Source of the DNA: Pseudomonas sp. ATCC PTA-122608
GTDB lineage: Bacteria > Pseudomonadota > Gammaproteobacteria > Pseudomonadales > Pseudomonadaceae
Direction: 5' to 3'
DNA length: 51,227 bases
Assembly: GCF_001952855.1 (NCBI RefSeq)
Contig: NZ_LPNO01000004.1
Coordinates: 1-51,227 of the forward strand
Below are positions 18,041 through 27,603 of the stretch, piece after piece. Under the pieces are notes generated by a model, which had not been told where the DNA came from, made no database searches, and worked only from the letters and a program-made list of their open reading frames with translations. Each line of letters begins with the position of its first letter. Positions within the stretch are counted from its first letter, which is position 1. Position numbers and translations under genes: made by a program.

Positions 18041-19879
18041 TCAGTCGCCCCCGCTCGCCGGATCGGCGCTCTGGTTGGTGTCCACGGTTATTGCAGGTTT
18101 CGCGTCGGGTTTGCTCCACCAGGTGGCGGTGCCGACGTCATAGCGTGGTGAGACTTTCGGATGGCCGAGGTGGTCCCAATACGCCACGCGGAAGGTCTTG
18201 ATGTGCCAGTTGGGGATCACGTAGTAGCCGAACTGCAACACGCGGTCGAGAGCCTTGGCGTGGGCCACCAGGCTCTTGCGCGAGTCGGAGTCGATGAGTT
18301 CTTCCACCAACTGGTCGATGGCCGGGTCTTTCAGGCCGATGTAGTTGCGGCTGCCGGGCTTGTCGGCGCTGGACGACTTCCAGAACTCGCGCTGCTCGTT
18401 ACCCGGCGAGGAGGACTGCGGGAAGCTGCCCACCACCATGTCGAAATCCCGCGAGCGGATGCGGTTGATGTACTGCGAGATGTCGACCCGGCGAATCACC
18501 AGGTCGATCCCCAAGTCCGCCAGGTTACGCTTGAACGGCAACAGGATGCGTTCGAACTCGGTCTGGGCCAGCAGGAACTCGATGGTCACCGGTTTGCCGG
18601 TGGTGTCGACCATTTTGTCGTCGACGATCTTCCAGCCGGCCTCTTGCAGCAGTTGATAGGCCTCGCGCTGCTGGGTGCGGATCATGCCGCTGGCGTCGGT
18701 CTTGGAAGGCTCGAAGGCTTCGGTGAATACCTGAGGCGGGACCTTGTCCCGCAGCGGTTCCAGAATCGCCAGCTCAGCCGGGCCGGGCAGGCCGGTGGCG
18801 GCCATCTCGGAGTTTTCGAAATAGCTGCGGCTGCGGGTGTAGGCGCCGTTGAACAGTTGCTTGTTGCTCCATTCAAAGTCCAGCAGCAGGCTGATGGCCT
18901 TGCGTACCCGTACGTCCTGGAACATCGGTTTACGGATGTTGAACACGAAGCCCTGCATGCCGGTGGGGTTGCCGTTGGGAATTTCTTCCTTGATCAGGCG
19001 GCCCTGGGTGACGGCGGGGGTGTTGTAGGCGTTGGCCCAGTTTTTCGCGCTGATTTCCAGCCAGTAATCGAACTGCCCGGCCTTGAGTGCTTCGAGGGCC
19101 ACGGTGTTGTCGCGGTAGTAATCGGTGACGCGGTAATCGAAGTTGTAGAAGCCCTTGTTGATGGGCAGGTCCTTGGCCCAGTAGTTCTTGACCCGCTCGT
19201 AGCGGATCGAACGCCCGGCCTTGACCTCGGCCACCTTGTACGGGCCGCTGCCCAGCGGAATCTCCAGGTTGCCCTTGGAGAAGTCGCGCCCCTCCCAGTA
19301 ATGCTTGGGCAATACCGTCAATTGCCCGAGGATCAGCGGCAGTTCGCGGTTGTTGGTGCGCTTGAACTTGAACAGCACCCGCAGCGGGTCTTCAGCGACC
19401 ACTTCGTCGACGTCGGCGTAGTAGGTCTTGTAGATCGGCGAGCCGTCCTTCATCAGCGTCTGGAAGCTGAACACCACGTCTTCGGCACGGATCGGGTGGC
19501 CGTCGTGGAAGCGCGCTTCGGGGCGAATGTAGAAACGTACCCAGCTGTTGTCCGGGGCCTTTTCGATCTTGCCGGCCACCAGGCCGTATTCGGTGATGGG
19601 TTCGTCCAGGCTTTGCTGGGCGAGGGTGTCGTAGATCAGGCCGATATTGTCCGCCGGCACGCCCTTGCTGATGAAGGGGTTGAGGCTGTCGAAGCCGCCC
19701 ATGCTGGACTCGCGAAAGGTACCGCCCTTGGGGGCGTCGGGATTTACATAATCGACATGCTTGAAATCGGCGGGGTACTTGGGTGGTTCGTTGTACAGGG
19801 TCAGCGCATGTTGTGGGGCCGCAGTGGCTGCGCCGCACAACAACAGGCTGCCAAGGATCGCAGTACGCAAAGGCATCAT
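18041..19879 (-). CDS. nppA2: Extracellular solute-binding protein, second copy
   Basis: A 612-residue family 5 (DppA/OppA/YejA) binding protein. The signal peptide is [22 protein letters not shown], and the mature N terminus [30 protein letters not shown] is typical of YejA. The ATG at 19879 overlaps the upstream stop as ATGA; a much longer reading frame upstream is not the gene. It delivers peptide-like ligands to NppBC. It is paralogous to the upstream gene, sharing KYPAxFxHxDxVNPxAPKGGTxR and many later segments, which suggests an old tandem duplication. Confidence 0.92.
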   Translation of the reverse strand: MMPLRTAILGSLLLCGAATAAPQHALTLYNEPPKYPADFKHVDYVNPDAPKGGTFRESSMGGFDSLNPFISKGVPADNIGLIYDTLAQQSLDEPITEYGLVAGKIEKAPDNSWVRFYIRPEARFHDGHPIRAEDVVFSFQTLMKDGSPIYKTYYADVDEVVAEDPLRVLFKFKRTNNRELPLILGQLTVLPKHYWEGRDFSKGNLEIPLGSGPYKVAEVKAGRSIRYERVKNYWAKDLPINKGFYNFDYRVTDYYRDNTVALEALKAGQFDYWLEISAKNWANAYNTPAVTQGRLIKEEIPNGNPTGMQGFVFNIRKPMFQDVRVRKAISLLLDFEWSNKQLFNGAYTRSRSYFENSEMAATGLPGPAELAILEPLRDKVPPQVFTEAFEPSKTDASGMIRTQQREAYQLLQEAGWKIVDDKMVDTTGKPVTIEFLLAQTEFERILLPFKRNLADLGIDLVIRRVDISQYINRIRSRDFDMVVGSFPQSSSPGNEQREFWKSSSADKPGSRNYIGLKDPAIDQLVEELIDSDSRKSLVAHAKALDRVLQFGYYVIPNWHIKTFRVAYWDHLGHPKVSPRYDVGTATWWSKPDAKPAITVDTNQSADPASGGD

Positions 19880-21705
19880 TGGGCTTTCTCCGAAGCTTTC
19901 AGCCACCATGCGCTCAGGCCCAGGCTGTAGGGCGGCGTGGTGACGAAGGCGAACCGGTTGCGGTACGCCAGGCGATGATAGTTGAGGTACCAGTTGGGAA
20001 TACTGTAGTGCTGCCACAGCAGGACGCGGTCGAGCGCTCGCCCGGCTGCCAATTGTTCTTCACGGGTTTGCGCCGCCAGCAACTGTTCCAGCAGATGGTC
20101 GACCACCGGGTTGGCGATGCCTGCGTAATTCTTGCTGCCCTTGATCCCCGCCTGGCTGGAGTGGAAATACTGCCACTGCTCAAGGCCGGGGCTGAGGGTC
20201 TGGTTGAGGGTCATCAGAATCATGTCGAAGTCGAATTGATCGAGGCGTTGTTTGTACTGTGCGCGGTCTACCGTGCGCAAGCGGGCTTCGACGCCGATGC
20301 TTGTCAGGTTTTCGACATAGGGCTGCAGGATGCGCTCCAGGTTCGGATTCACCAGCAGGATTTCCAGGCGCAGCGGTTGCCCGTCACGGTTGAGCAAGCG
20401 TTGCCCGGACAGCTTCCAGCCGGCTTCGGCGAGCAACGTGAGGGCGCGGCGCATGGTGTCCCGGGGGATGCCGCGACCGTCGGTCTGGGGCAGGCTGAAC
20501 GGCTGGGTAAACAGGTTGGCCGGCAGTTGATCGCGATAGGGCGAGAGCATCAGCCATTCATGGCCGGTCGGCACGCCGGTGGCGGAGAATTCGCTGTTGG
20601 GGTAGTAGCTGAGGGTGCGTTTATAGGCGCCGCTGAACAGGGTGCGGTTGGTCCACTCGAAATCGAACATCAAGCCCAGGGCTTCGCGCACCTTGGCCTG
20701 GCTGAAGGCCGGGCGCCGGCTGTTCATGAACAGGCCCTGGCTTTGGGTCGGGATCTGGTGGGCGATCTGCGCCTTGATCACCTCCCCACGGTTGACCGCC
20801 GGGAAGTTGTAGCCGTTGGCCCAGTTCTTCGCCTGGTGCTCGATATAGATATCGAACTCGCCGGCCTTGAAGGCTTCGAAGGCTACGTCGCTGTCGCGGT
20901 AAAACTCCACCTCGACCTTGTCGTAGTTATAGAAGCCACGGTTGACCGCCAGGTCCTTGCCCCAGTAATCCTTCACCCGTTCGAACACCAGTTGCCGCCC
21001 CGGCGTGACCTTGCTGATGCGGTAAGGCCCGCTGCCCAGCGGCGGCTCGAAGGTGGTGGCCTTGAAGTCACGGTTTTTCCAGTAATGCTGGGGCAATACT
21101 GGTAGCTCCCCCAGGCGCAGGATCAGCAACGGGTTGCCGGCGCGCTTGAACACAAAGCGAATGCGATGCCGGTTAAGGATGTCGACCCGGGCCACTTCCT
21201 GCAGGTTGGTGCGATACTGCGGGTGGCCTTCGGTCAGCAGCGTGCGATAGGAAAACGCCACGTCGTAGGCGGTGATCGGCTTGCCATCGTGGAAGCGCGC
21301 TTCGGGGCGCAGGTTGAACACCACCCAGCTGCGGTCCTCGCTGTACTCCACCGATTGGGCAATCAGGCCGTAGCTGGAGGTCGGTTCATCGCCGGAAGGG
21401 GCGTACTGGCCGGTACCCACCATCAACGGCTCATTGAGTTCGTTGACCCCGTATTGCAGGAAGTTGGCGGTGGAAACCGGGCTGGAACCCTTGAAGGTAT
21501 AAGGGTTGAGCGTATCGAAGGTGCCAAACGCCATGACCCGCAAAGTGCCGCCCTTGGGCGCTGCGGGGTTTACCCAGTCGAAGTGGGTGAATTTGGCCGG
21601 GTACTTGAGCGTGCCGAACTGCGCATAACCGTGGCTCTCGGTGATGGTCGCGTTCGCGGAAAAGCTCAAGGCCAGACTTATTAGTAGAAGGAGGGGACGC
21701 TTCAA
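19876..21705 (-). CDS. nppA1: Extracellular solute-binding protein, first copy
   Basis: A 609-residue periplasmic family 5 binding protein and first gene of the importer operon. The signal peptide MKRPLLLLISLALSFSANA is followed by the YejA-like TITESHGYAQFGTLKYPAKF. It is homologous to the next gene along its whole length, including the YWGKDLAVNRGFYNYD / [16 protein letters not shown] segment. Two binding proteins feeding one permease suggests a wider ligand range. The promoter should lie in the 96 bp between the start and a REPIN. Confidence 0.92.
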   Translation of the reverse strand: MKRPLLLLISLALSFSANATITESHGYAQFGTLKYPAKFTHFDWVNPAAPKGGTLRVMAFGTFDTLNPYTFKGSSPVSTANFLQYGVNELNEPLMVGTGQYAPSGDEPTSSYGLIAQSVEYSEDRSWVVFNLRPEARFHDGKPITAYDVAFSYRTLLTEGHPQYRTNLQEVARVDILNRHRIRFVFKRAGNPLLILRLGELPVLPQHYWKNRDFKATTFEPPLGSGPYRISKVTPGRQLVFERVKDYWGKDLAVNRGFYNYDKVEVEFYRDSDVAFEAFKAGEFDIYIEHQAKNWANGYNFPAVNRGEVIKAQIAHQIPTQSQGLFMNSRRPAFSQAKVREALGLMFDFEWTNRTLFSGAYKRTLSYYPNSEFSATGVPTGHEWLMLSPYRDQLPANLFTQPFSLPQTDGRGIPRDTMRRALTLLAEAGWKLSGQRLLNRDGQPLRLEILLVNPNLERILQPYVENLTSIGVEARLRTVDRAQYKQRLDQFDFDMILMTLNQTLSPGLEQWQYFHSSQAGIKGSKNYAGIANPVVDHLLEQLLAAQTREEQLAAGRALDRVLLWQHYSIPNWYLNYHRLAYRNRFAFVTTPPYSLGLSAWWLKASEKAQ

Positions 21706-21801
21706 GTCAGAGATCCGATCCAGGCGGCTTGGGCTTTATGATCGGTACAGTAACAGCTTGTTCCGAATGGAAAAAGGCTGGGGATCGAGGCGTTGTGAAA
21801 C

Positions 21802-21903
21802 CTGTAGGAGCGAGCTTGCTCGCGAAGGACGCCGACGATAACGCTGGCATTCTGAATTAACGCGGTGTCCTTGCGTTATTCGCGAGCAAGCTCGCTCCTA
21901 CAG
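21802..21903. repeat. REPIN (TGTAGGAGCGAGC class)
   Basis: Left REP CTGTAGGAGCGAGCTTGCTC and its reverse complement at the right end, with a variable middle. It lies between nppA1 and mltD, 11 bp past the mltD stop, and could act as a transcript-end hairpin for mltD. Confidence 0.85.
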
Positions 21904-21914
21904 GGGTTGCGGTG

Positions 21915-23327
21915 TTATCTGGGCCCGGAAACCACGAGCATCTGCCCCGGCTTCAGCGCCTGGCCAGTGCGCGGGTTCCAGCGCTTGAGATGTTGCATCT
22001 CAACGTTGAAGCGCTTGGCGACGATGTACAGCGAGTCGCCTTTCTTGACCTTGTATTGCACCGGCTTCTTGCCGCCGGCCTTGGCCACCAGCTTGCGGGT
22101 GTCCTGCATGACCAGGGTCTGGCCGACCTTGAGCGCCTGTCCATTGAGCTGGTTCCAGCGCTGCAGGTCATGCACATCAACCTTGTTGGCCTTGGCAATC
22201 AGGGTCAGGTTGTCGCCGCTGCGAACCTTGTAGCTACGGGTGCGACCGGCCACAGCCTTGTGTTCAACTTCGTCGAACACCTGCTTTTTCGGGCGCATGC
22301 TCAGCAATTCTTCGGGCTTCATCGCCGAAAGGCTGCTGGCCAGCAACTGCGCCTTGGAAGTCGGCACCAGCAAATGCTGCGGGCCATCCAGGGTGGTACG
22401 TTGCTTCAAGGCGGGGTTGAGCTGGAACAGTTCGTCTTCGTCGATCTCGGCCAGCGCGGCAACCCGTGACAGGTCCATGCTCTGCTTGACTTCAACCACT
22501 TCGAAATACGGCGTGTTTGCAATCGGGTTCAGGTTGACGCCGTAGGCTTCGGGAGCCAGCACCACCTGGGACAGCGCCAGGAACTTGGGCACGTAGTCCT
22601 TGGTTTCCTGAGGCAGCGGCAGGTTCCAGTAGTCCGTCGGCAAGCCGAGCTTTTCGTTGCGCTCGATGGCCCGGCTGACCGTGCCTTCACCCGCGTTGTA
22701 GGCCGCCAACGCCAGCAACCAGTCACCGTTGAACATGTCATGCAGACGCGTCAGGTAGTCCAGGGCGGCGGTGGTGGAGGCGGTGATGTCGCGGCGGCCG
22801 TCGTAGGCGCGGGTCTGACGCAGGTTGAAGTAGCGCCCGGTGGAAGGAATGAATTGCCACAGGCCCACGGCATCGCTGCGTGAATAAGCCATTGGGTTGT
22901 AGGCGCTTTCAATCACTGGCAGCAGCGCCAGCTCCAGGGGCATGTTGCGTTCTTCAAGGCGTTCGACGATGTAATGAATGTAGAGACTGCCGCGTTCGCC
23001 GGCGTTCTCAAGAAAGGAAGGGTTACTGGCAAACCACAATCGTTGCTGTTCAATGCGCGGGTTGACGCCTAACCCGTCCTGCAATTGAAAGCCCCGGCGC
23101 ATGCGTTCCCAGACATCCTGGGGCACTTCCGGGCTTGGCTTCTCTGATAGCCAAATGGGTTTTTGCTTGATCTTGGCGGTAAGGTTTGGCTTGGGTTGCA
23201 CGGTGGATTGTGCGGCAAAATTGGTCGATTGGCAGCCCGCCAGAGTAGCGGACACAGCCACCGCCACGGCTTGAGCCAGGCGGGTCAATGCGTCTGAATG
23301 GTTGGTTTTACGAATAGATGACGACAT
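21915..23327 (-). CDS. mltD: Membrane-bound lytic murein transglycosylase D
   Basis: A 470-residue lipoprotein. The ATG at 23327 gives a lipoprotein signal with lipobox LAGC, Cys32 being the acylated residue; an upstream TTG is less likely. An SLT/MltD catalytic domain follows, with the catalytic glutamate in LLPVIESAYNPMAYS and the AVGLWQFIPSTGRYF and AYNAGEGTVSRAI motifs. Two LysM peptidoglycan-binding repeats close the protein (YKVRSGDNLTLIAKAN and YKVKKGDSLYIVAKRF). It cuts glycan strands to make anhydromuropeptides. Its position next to gloB is conserved in Pseudomonas. Confidence 0.95.
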   Translation of the reverse strand: MSSSIRKTNHSDALTRLAQAVAVAVSATLAGCQSTNFAAQSTVQPKPNLTAKIKQKPIWLSEKPSPEVPQDVWERMRRGFQLQDGLGVNPRIEQQRLWFASNPSFLENAGERGSLYIHYIVERLEERNMPLELALLPVIESAYNPMAYSRSDAVGLWQFIPSTGRYFNLRQTRAYDGRRDITASTTAALDYLTRLHDMFNGDWLLALAAYNAGEGTVSRAIERNEKLGLPTDYWNLPLPQETKDYVPKFLALSQVVLAPEAYGVNLNPIANTPYFEVVEVKQSMDLSRVAALAEIDEDELFQLNPALKQRTTLDGPQHLLVPTSKAQLLASSLSAMKPEELLSMRPKKQVFDEVEHKAVAGRTRSYKVRSGDNLTLIAKANKVDVHDLQRWNQLNGQALKVGQTLVMQDTRKLVAKAGGKKPVQYKVKKGDSLYIVAKRFNVEMQHLKRWNPRTGQALKPGQMLVVSGPR

Positions 23328-23425
23328 TGGCTGGAAGTAAGTTCCGGGCAAAAATGTCGGGCGATTCTAGAAAGCGCTTTGGTTCCGGTCAACCATTCAG
23401 AAATTACGTATCAGAATCCTTCCAC

Positions 23426-24193
23426 TTAGAACGTATCTTTCCAAGACCTCAAGCTAGCAAATACCTCACTCCCGGCCCGGTTATCCCGGCCATTCCGTTC
23501 GTCCGCTTTTTCTTTAACGGATGTTTCAGAGGTCCGCAGAAAAGGGTTAGTGAGTTTTTCCAGGGCCAGGGTCGAAGGCAATGTAATCTCGCCGTTGGCC
23601 CGCAGTTGCCGCACGTTTTCCACCCGTTCAGCGATATCCGCGTTATGCGGTTCCACGGCCTGGGCGAATTTCAGGTTACTTTGTGTGTATTCGTGGGTGC
23701 AGTACACCAGCGTGTTGGACGGCAGGGCCGCCAAGCGCTCCAGGGAGGTGTGCATCTGTTGCGGGGTGCCTTCGAACAGCCGGCCACAACCGGCGGCGAA
23801 CAGGGTATCGCCGCAGAACAGCACGCCCTGGTGATAGAAGGCGATATGGCCGAGGGTGTGACCGGGTACGGCAAACACCTCGAAGTCCCAGCCCAACACG
23901 TTGATGCGGTCGTTGTCCTGGAGGGCGATATCCCGCGCCGGGATCTTTTCATTGGCCGGGCCGTAGACCCTGGCGCCTGAAACACTTTTAAGTTGTTCGA
24001 CGCCGCCGACATGATCATGGTGATGGTGAGTCACCAGGATGTCGCTGAGGGTCCAGTCGGGGTGCTGCTGGAGCCAGGCCAGCACGGGCGCGGCATCACC
24101 GGGATCGACTACCGCGCAGCGCTTGTTCGGCTGATCCTGTAACAGCCAGATGTAGTTATCGGTGAAGGCGGGCAGGGCACTGATCTGTATCAT
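23426..24193 (-). CDS. gloB: Hydroxyacylglutathione hydrolase (glyoxalase II)
   Basis: A 255-residue metallo-beta-lactamase-fold enzyme from the ATG at 24193, which gives the canonical [17 protein letters not shown] terminus. The metal-binding THHHHDH is at residues 55-61, with further ligands in [28 protein letters not shown] and [14 protein letters not shown]. It hydrolyses S-D-lactoylglutathione in methylglyoxal detoxification. The length is normal. It is divergent from the methyltransferase gene, with a 65-bp shared promoter region. Confidence 0.96.
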   Translation of the reverse strand: MIQISALPAFTDNYIWLLQDQPNKRCAVVDPGDAAPVLAWLQQHPDWTLSDILVTHHHHDHVGGVEQLKSVSGARVYGPANEKIPARDIALQDNDRINVLGWDFEVFAVPGHTLGHIAFYHQGVLFCGDTLFAAGCGRLFEGTPQQMHTSLERLAALPSNTLVYCTHEYTQSNLKFAQAVEPHNADIAERVENVRQLRANGEITLPSTLALEKLTNPFLRTSETSVKEKADERNGRDNRAGSEVFASLRSWKDTF

Positions 24194-24258
24194 TCTTTGA
24201 TTCGCCAAGCTGAACACATTGGTGCATCTTAGAGCTTCTTGGCGCGTTGGAGAATGCA

Positions 24259-25017
24259 ATGACTGATAAAGCGTTCGCCCAGGCCGATCCCGAGTGGCTG
24301 GCACTGATCAGTGCCGCCCGTGAATGGCTGTCCGGGCCTGTCGGGCAATTTTTACTGGATGAAGAACGGCGCATGCTCGAAGACGAGCTTGGCCGGTTCT
24401 TTGGTGGCTACCTGGTGCATTACGGTCCCTCGGCGCAAACCCCGCCGTCGGCGCCGCAAGTGCAACGCAACGTGCGCCTGGGTGCGCCGTTGCCGGGTGT
24501 CGAGATTGTTTGCGAGGAGCAAGCCTGGCCGTTGAGCGAGCATGCTGCCGACGTGGTGGTGTTGCAGCATGGCCTGGATTTCTGTCTGTCGCCCCATGGC
24601 TTGCTGCGCGAAGCCGCCAGCAGCGTGCGCCCAGGTGGCCATTTGCTGATCATCGGCATCAACCCCTGGAGCAGTTGGGGCTTGCGGCATGTATTCGCCC
24701 ATGATGCCTTGCGCAAGGCACGCTGCATCTCGCCCTCGCGCGTCGGTGACTGGTTGAACCTGCTGGGCTTTGCACTGGAGAAACGCCGCTTCGGGTGCTA
24801 TCGTCCGCCGCTTGCGTCCGCCAAGTGGCAGGGCCGGTTGGCCGGCTGGGAGCGCAGGGCCGGAGCCTGGCAATTGTCTGGCGGTGGTTTCTACTTGTTG
24901 GTGGCGCGCAAGATCGTCGTAGGCCTGCGGCCGGTGCGCCAGGTACGCCGCGAACCGATGGGCAAGCTGGTACCGATGCCGATGGCCAAGGTCAATCGCA
25001 AGCAGAGCGAGCAGTAA
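24259..25017 (+). CDS. SAM-dependent methyltransferase, type 11-like
   Basis: A 252-residue protein whose centre fits a class I methyltransferase: [47 protein letters not shown] spans the post-motif and motif III regions. Motif I is weak ([19 protein letters not shown]), so the SAM pocket is unusual. The ATG at 24259 has GGAG six bases upstream; a TTG 12 bp earlier is less likely. It corresponds in position to the PA1814 gene between gloB and rnhA. The target is unknown. Confidence 0.82.
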   Translation: MTDKAFAQADPEWLALISAAREWLSGPVGQFLLDEERRMLEDELGRFFGGYLVHYGPSAQTPPSAPQVQRNVRLGAPLPGVEIVCEEQAWPLSEHAADVVVLQHGLDFCLSPHGLLREAASSVRPGGHLLIIGINPWSSWGLRHVFAHDALRKARCISPSRVGDWLNLLGFALEKRRFGCYRPPLASAKWQGRLAGWERRAGAWQLSGGGFYLLVARKIVVGLRPVRQVRREPMGKLVPMPMAKVNRKQSEQ

Positions 25018-25035
25018 AAAACCTTTTTTGATTTC

Positions 25036-25054
25036 AGGTCGAGTCTCTCGACCT
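25036..25054. other. Perfect hairpin between methyltransferase and rnhA
   Basis: AGGTCGAG and CTCGACCT form an 8-bp perfect stem with a TCT loop, 18 bp after the methyltransferase stop and 64 bp before rnhA. No U-run follows on the plus strand, so it is a poor intrinsic terminator; it could be an RNA structure in the rnhA leader. Confidence 0.4.
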
Positions 25055-25118
25055 CGGGCCTTTGTCGGTCGATTATCGGCAACCCGCTTTGATGGATCCC
25101 GCTTTAATGGACAGTGAA

Positions 25119-25571
25119 ATGACCGATACCGTAGAACTCTTCACCGATGGCGCCTGCAAGGGCAACCCCGGCCCCGGCGGATGGGGTGCCCTGCTGGTGT
25201 GCAAAGGCGTGGAGAAGGAACTGTGGGGCGGCGAAGCCAACACCACCAACAATCGCATGGAGCTGATGGGGGCGATTCGCGGCCTTGAAGAGCTCAAGCG
25301 TCGTTGCGACGTGTTGCTGGTGACCGACTCCCAGTACGTGATGAAGGGCATCAACGAGTGGATGGTCAACTGGAAGAAGCGCGGCTGGAAGACTGCGGCC
25401 AAGGAACCGGTGAAAAACGCCGACCTGTGGCAGTTGCTCGATGAGCAATGCAATCGCCACAACATCACCTGGAAATGGGTGCGCGGGCACATCGGCCATC
25501 CCGGCAACGAGCGCGCCGACCAGTTGGCCAATCGCGGCGTGGATGAAGTGCGCGGCTACAAGCAGAGCTGA
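25119..25571 (+). CDS. rnhA: Ribonuclease HI
   Basis: A 150-residue RNase HI, which degrades the RNA strand of RNA:DNA hybrids. With the ATG at 25119 the catalytic acidic residues fall at Asp10 ([12 protein letters not shown]), Glu48 (NNRMELMG) and Asp70 (LLVTDSQYV), identical to the numbering in the E. coli enzyme; the fourth is in [12 protein letters not shown]. In-frame ATGs at 25092 and 25107 would add 9 or 4 residues. The basic protrusion [20 protein letters not shown] is present. dnaQ follows 64 bp downstream. Confidence 0.96.
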   Translation: MTDTVELFTDGACKGNPGPGGWGALLVCKGVEKELWGGEANTTNNRMELMGAIRGLEELKRRCDVLLVTDSQYVMKGINEWMVNWKKRGWKTAAKEPVKNADLWQLLDEQCNRHNITWKWVRGHIGHPGNERADQLANRGVDEVRGYKQS

Positions 25572-25635
25572 TGCCGGTTGACGTGTTAAGATCCCGCCCC
25601 TTGAAATGTACCAAACCGTTGAGAGCTGAACCCTG

Positions 25636-26382
25636 ATGGCCATCCGATCTGTTGTACTCGATACCGAAACCACCGGCATGCCGGTGACCGACGGCCACCG
25701 GATCATTGAAATCGGCTGCGTCGAACTGATGGGGCGCCGCCTCACTGGCCGGCACTTCCACGTCTACCTGCAACCGGATCGCGAAAGTGATGAAGGCGCC
25801 ATCGGCGTCCACGGCATCACCAACGAATTCCTGGTGGGCAAGCCGCGGTTTGCCGAAGTGGCCGATGAGTTCTTCGAGTTCATCAACGGCGCACAGCTGA
25901 TCATCCATAACGCGGCGTTCGACGTTGGCTTCATCAACAACGAATTCGCGCTGATGGGCGCGACCGACCGGGCTGATATCACCCGGCACTGCTCGATCCT
26001 CGACACCTTGATGATGGCCCGTGAGCGTCACCCGGGCCAGCGCAACAGCCTCGATGCCTTGTGCAAACGCTATGGCGTCGACAACTCCGGCCGCGAACTC
26101 CACGGCGCCTTGCTCGACTCCGAGATCCTCGCCGACGTTTACCTGACCATGACCGGCGGCCAGACCAGCCTGTCCCTGGCCGGTAACGCTTCGGACGGCA
26201 ATGGTTCGGCAGAAGGCTCGGGCAATCGCCCTTCGGAAATCCGCCGCTTGCCAGCGGATCGCCAGCCCACCACGATCATTCGCGCCAGCGAGCAGGACAT
26301 GGCCGAACACGCGGCCCGTCTTGAGGCAATCGCCAAGTCCGCAGGTGCACCCGCGTTGTGGACCCAATTGACTCAGCAATAA
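25636..26382 (+). CDS. dnaQ: DNA polymerase III epsilon subunit (3'-5' proofreading exonuclease)
   Basis: A 248-residue DnaQ. The DEDDh exonuclease motifs are clear: Asp9 and Glu11 in VVLDTETTGMP, ExoII in IIHNAAFDVGFINNE, and ExoIII with its histidine in HGALLDSEILADVYL. After the nuclease core, QTSLSL resembles the weak beta-clamp-binding motif found in E. coli DnaQ. The C-terminal tail would bind the alpha subunit. rnhA-dnaQ adjacency is standard. The downstream end is marked by a REPIN. Confidence 0.96.
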   Translation: MAIRSVVLDTETTGMPVTDGHRIIEIGCVELMGRRLTGRHFHVYLQPDRESDEGAIGVHGITNEFLVGKPRFAEVADEFFEFINGAQLIIHNAAFDVGFINNEFALMGATDRADITRHCSILDTLMMARERHPGQRNSLDALCKRYGVDNSGRELHGALLDSEILADVYLTMTGGQTSLSLAGNASDGNGSAEGSGNRPSEIRRLPADRQPTTIIRASEQDMAEHAARLEAIAKSAGAPALWTQLTQQ

Positions 26383-26398
26383 AACCGTCTGAAAAACC

Positions 26399-26498
26399 TG
26401 TAGGAGCGAGCTTGCTCGCGAAAAACCTGAGAGCGCCGTTGGGTGTCAGGTTTCCCGCGTCATCGTTAACGACCTTCGCGAGCAAACTCGCTCCTACG
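26399..26498. repeat. REPIN (TGTAGGAGCGAGC class)
   Basis: Left REP TGTAGGAGCGAGCTTGCTCG and a right arm with two substitutions (AAACTCG, TACGG), so this copy is slightly decayed. It lies between the convergent ends of dnaQ and a LysR gene. Confidence 0.82.
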
Positions 26499-26502
26499 GT
26501 TA

Positions 26503-27363
26503 TCATCCAAGCGCCAATCCCTGGCTGGCCCTGATCAAGTCATAAGCCTTGCGTGCAATCGGGTTCGCCGTGTTCGGGCGAATCCACAGGTAATACGTCA
26601 CCTCCGGCATCCTCGGCAGCCCGTCGTTCTCTCCCAATACCCGCATGTCCGGCCCGAGCATTTCCATGCTCCGTGGGGTCACGCCGAGCCCTGCGCGGGT
26701 TGCCGCCTTGATCCCGATCAGGTTCGATGCCAGGTACGCCTGCCTCCACGGGATGTTCGCCCGTTCCAGCGCCTCCAGGGCATAGCGCCGATAAATGCTC
26801 GGCTCATCCACCAGAATCAACGGCAGCGGCTCGCTCGGCGAGTGAATGTACTGCGCCGAACAAATCCACCACACCGGCGAGGTGCGTAACGCAAAGCCCT
26901 CCAGGTTGGCGTCGGCGCGGGTGGAGATCACCATGTCGACCTTGCCCCGATGCAAGTCATCCATCAGGAACGGGCTGCGACCCACGTCGATTTCCAGGCG
27001 CAGGCGCGGTGCCGAGCGGGCGATGTGGCTGAGGATCGGCGGCAGGATGGTGTCGGCGATGTCGTGGGGCGAGCCGATGCGCAGCACACCGCTGAGGCTG
27101 CTTTCCCGCAGGGAATTGAGTGCATCGTCATTCAGCGACAGCATCTGCCGCGCATGCCGCAATAGCTGCATTCCCGGCTCTGTCAGTTGCTTTTGCCGGC
27201 CGCGCTTTTCAAACAGGCTGACGCCCACTTGCTGTTCGAGGCGCTGCATATGCTGGGTGACGGAAGATTGCGTGCGGGCCAGGTGAGCACCGGCTTCGGC
27301 GAAGCTGTGGTGATCGACCACGGCGATAAAGGTGCGGAGCAGTTCGAGATCGAGGGTCGACAT
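26503..27363 (-). CDS. LysR family regulator of the adjacent sulfur/amino-acid operon
   Basis: A 286-residue LysR-type regulator. The helix-turn-helix is at residues about 5-60 (LELLRTFIAVVDHHSFAEAGAHLARTQSSVTQHMQRLEQQVG). Two ligand-binding lobes follow, including GVLRIGSPHDIADTILPPILSHIA and KVDMVISTRAD. I prefer the ATG at 27363, about 7 bp from TGGA; the ATG at 27369 is also possible. It is divergent from a long operon of ABC transport and sulfur-enzyme genes, with an AT-rich 240-bp gap containing an 8-bp inverted repeat. It is therefore probably that operon's regulator. Confidence 0.88.
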   Translation of the reverse strand: MSTLDLELLRTFIAVVDHHSFAEAGAHLARTQSSVTQHMQRLEQQVGVSLFEKRGRQKQLTEPGMQLLRHARQMLSLNDDALNSLRESSLSGVLRIGSPHDIADTILPPILSHIARSAPRLRLEIDVGRSPFLMDDLHRGKVDMVISTRADANLEGFALRTSPVWWICSAQYIHSPSEPLPLILVDEPSIYRRYALEALERANIPWRQAYLASNLIGIKAATRAGLGVTPRSMEMLGPDMRVLGENDGLPRMPEVTYYLWIRPNTANPIARKAYDLIRASQGLALG

Positions 27364-27463
27364 GGCCATTCCAGGGCATTTTTTATATCAAGGGCAGGAA
27401 GATAAACATTACATATTTTTATGTGTTATCACGCCGAATTTTTACAGGGGCTAATGATTACGA

Positions 27464-27495
27464 GTATATGGCCAAAAACAAGGTCGTCCATATAC
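27464..27495. promoter_or_regulatory. Inverted repeat in the LysR/transport-operon divergent promoter
   Basis: GTATATGG (27464-27471) and CCATATAC (27488-27495) are perfect 8-bp arms 24 bp apart. The 27364-27603 gap is AT-rich compared with its surroundings and also holds ACATA-TTTT-TATGT at 27411-27424. These are candidate LysR sites. The operon's own start is preceded by GAGGGGAG five bases from the ATG. Confidence 0.45.
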
Positions 27496-27603
27496 GGGAA
27501 GTTATAACGATATTAGATATTTGAATTTCCGTTCCCTCGGCACTCTCCCTAGCATGCCCCCACATCAGGTCGGGGTACGCCGATCGCTAATGAGGGGAGT
27601 TCC

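Noticed and set aside
18161..19930. A 589-codon plus-strand frame opposite nppA2
   Set aside because: Antisense artefact of a GC-rich gene, without a start signal or motif.
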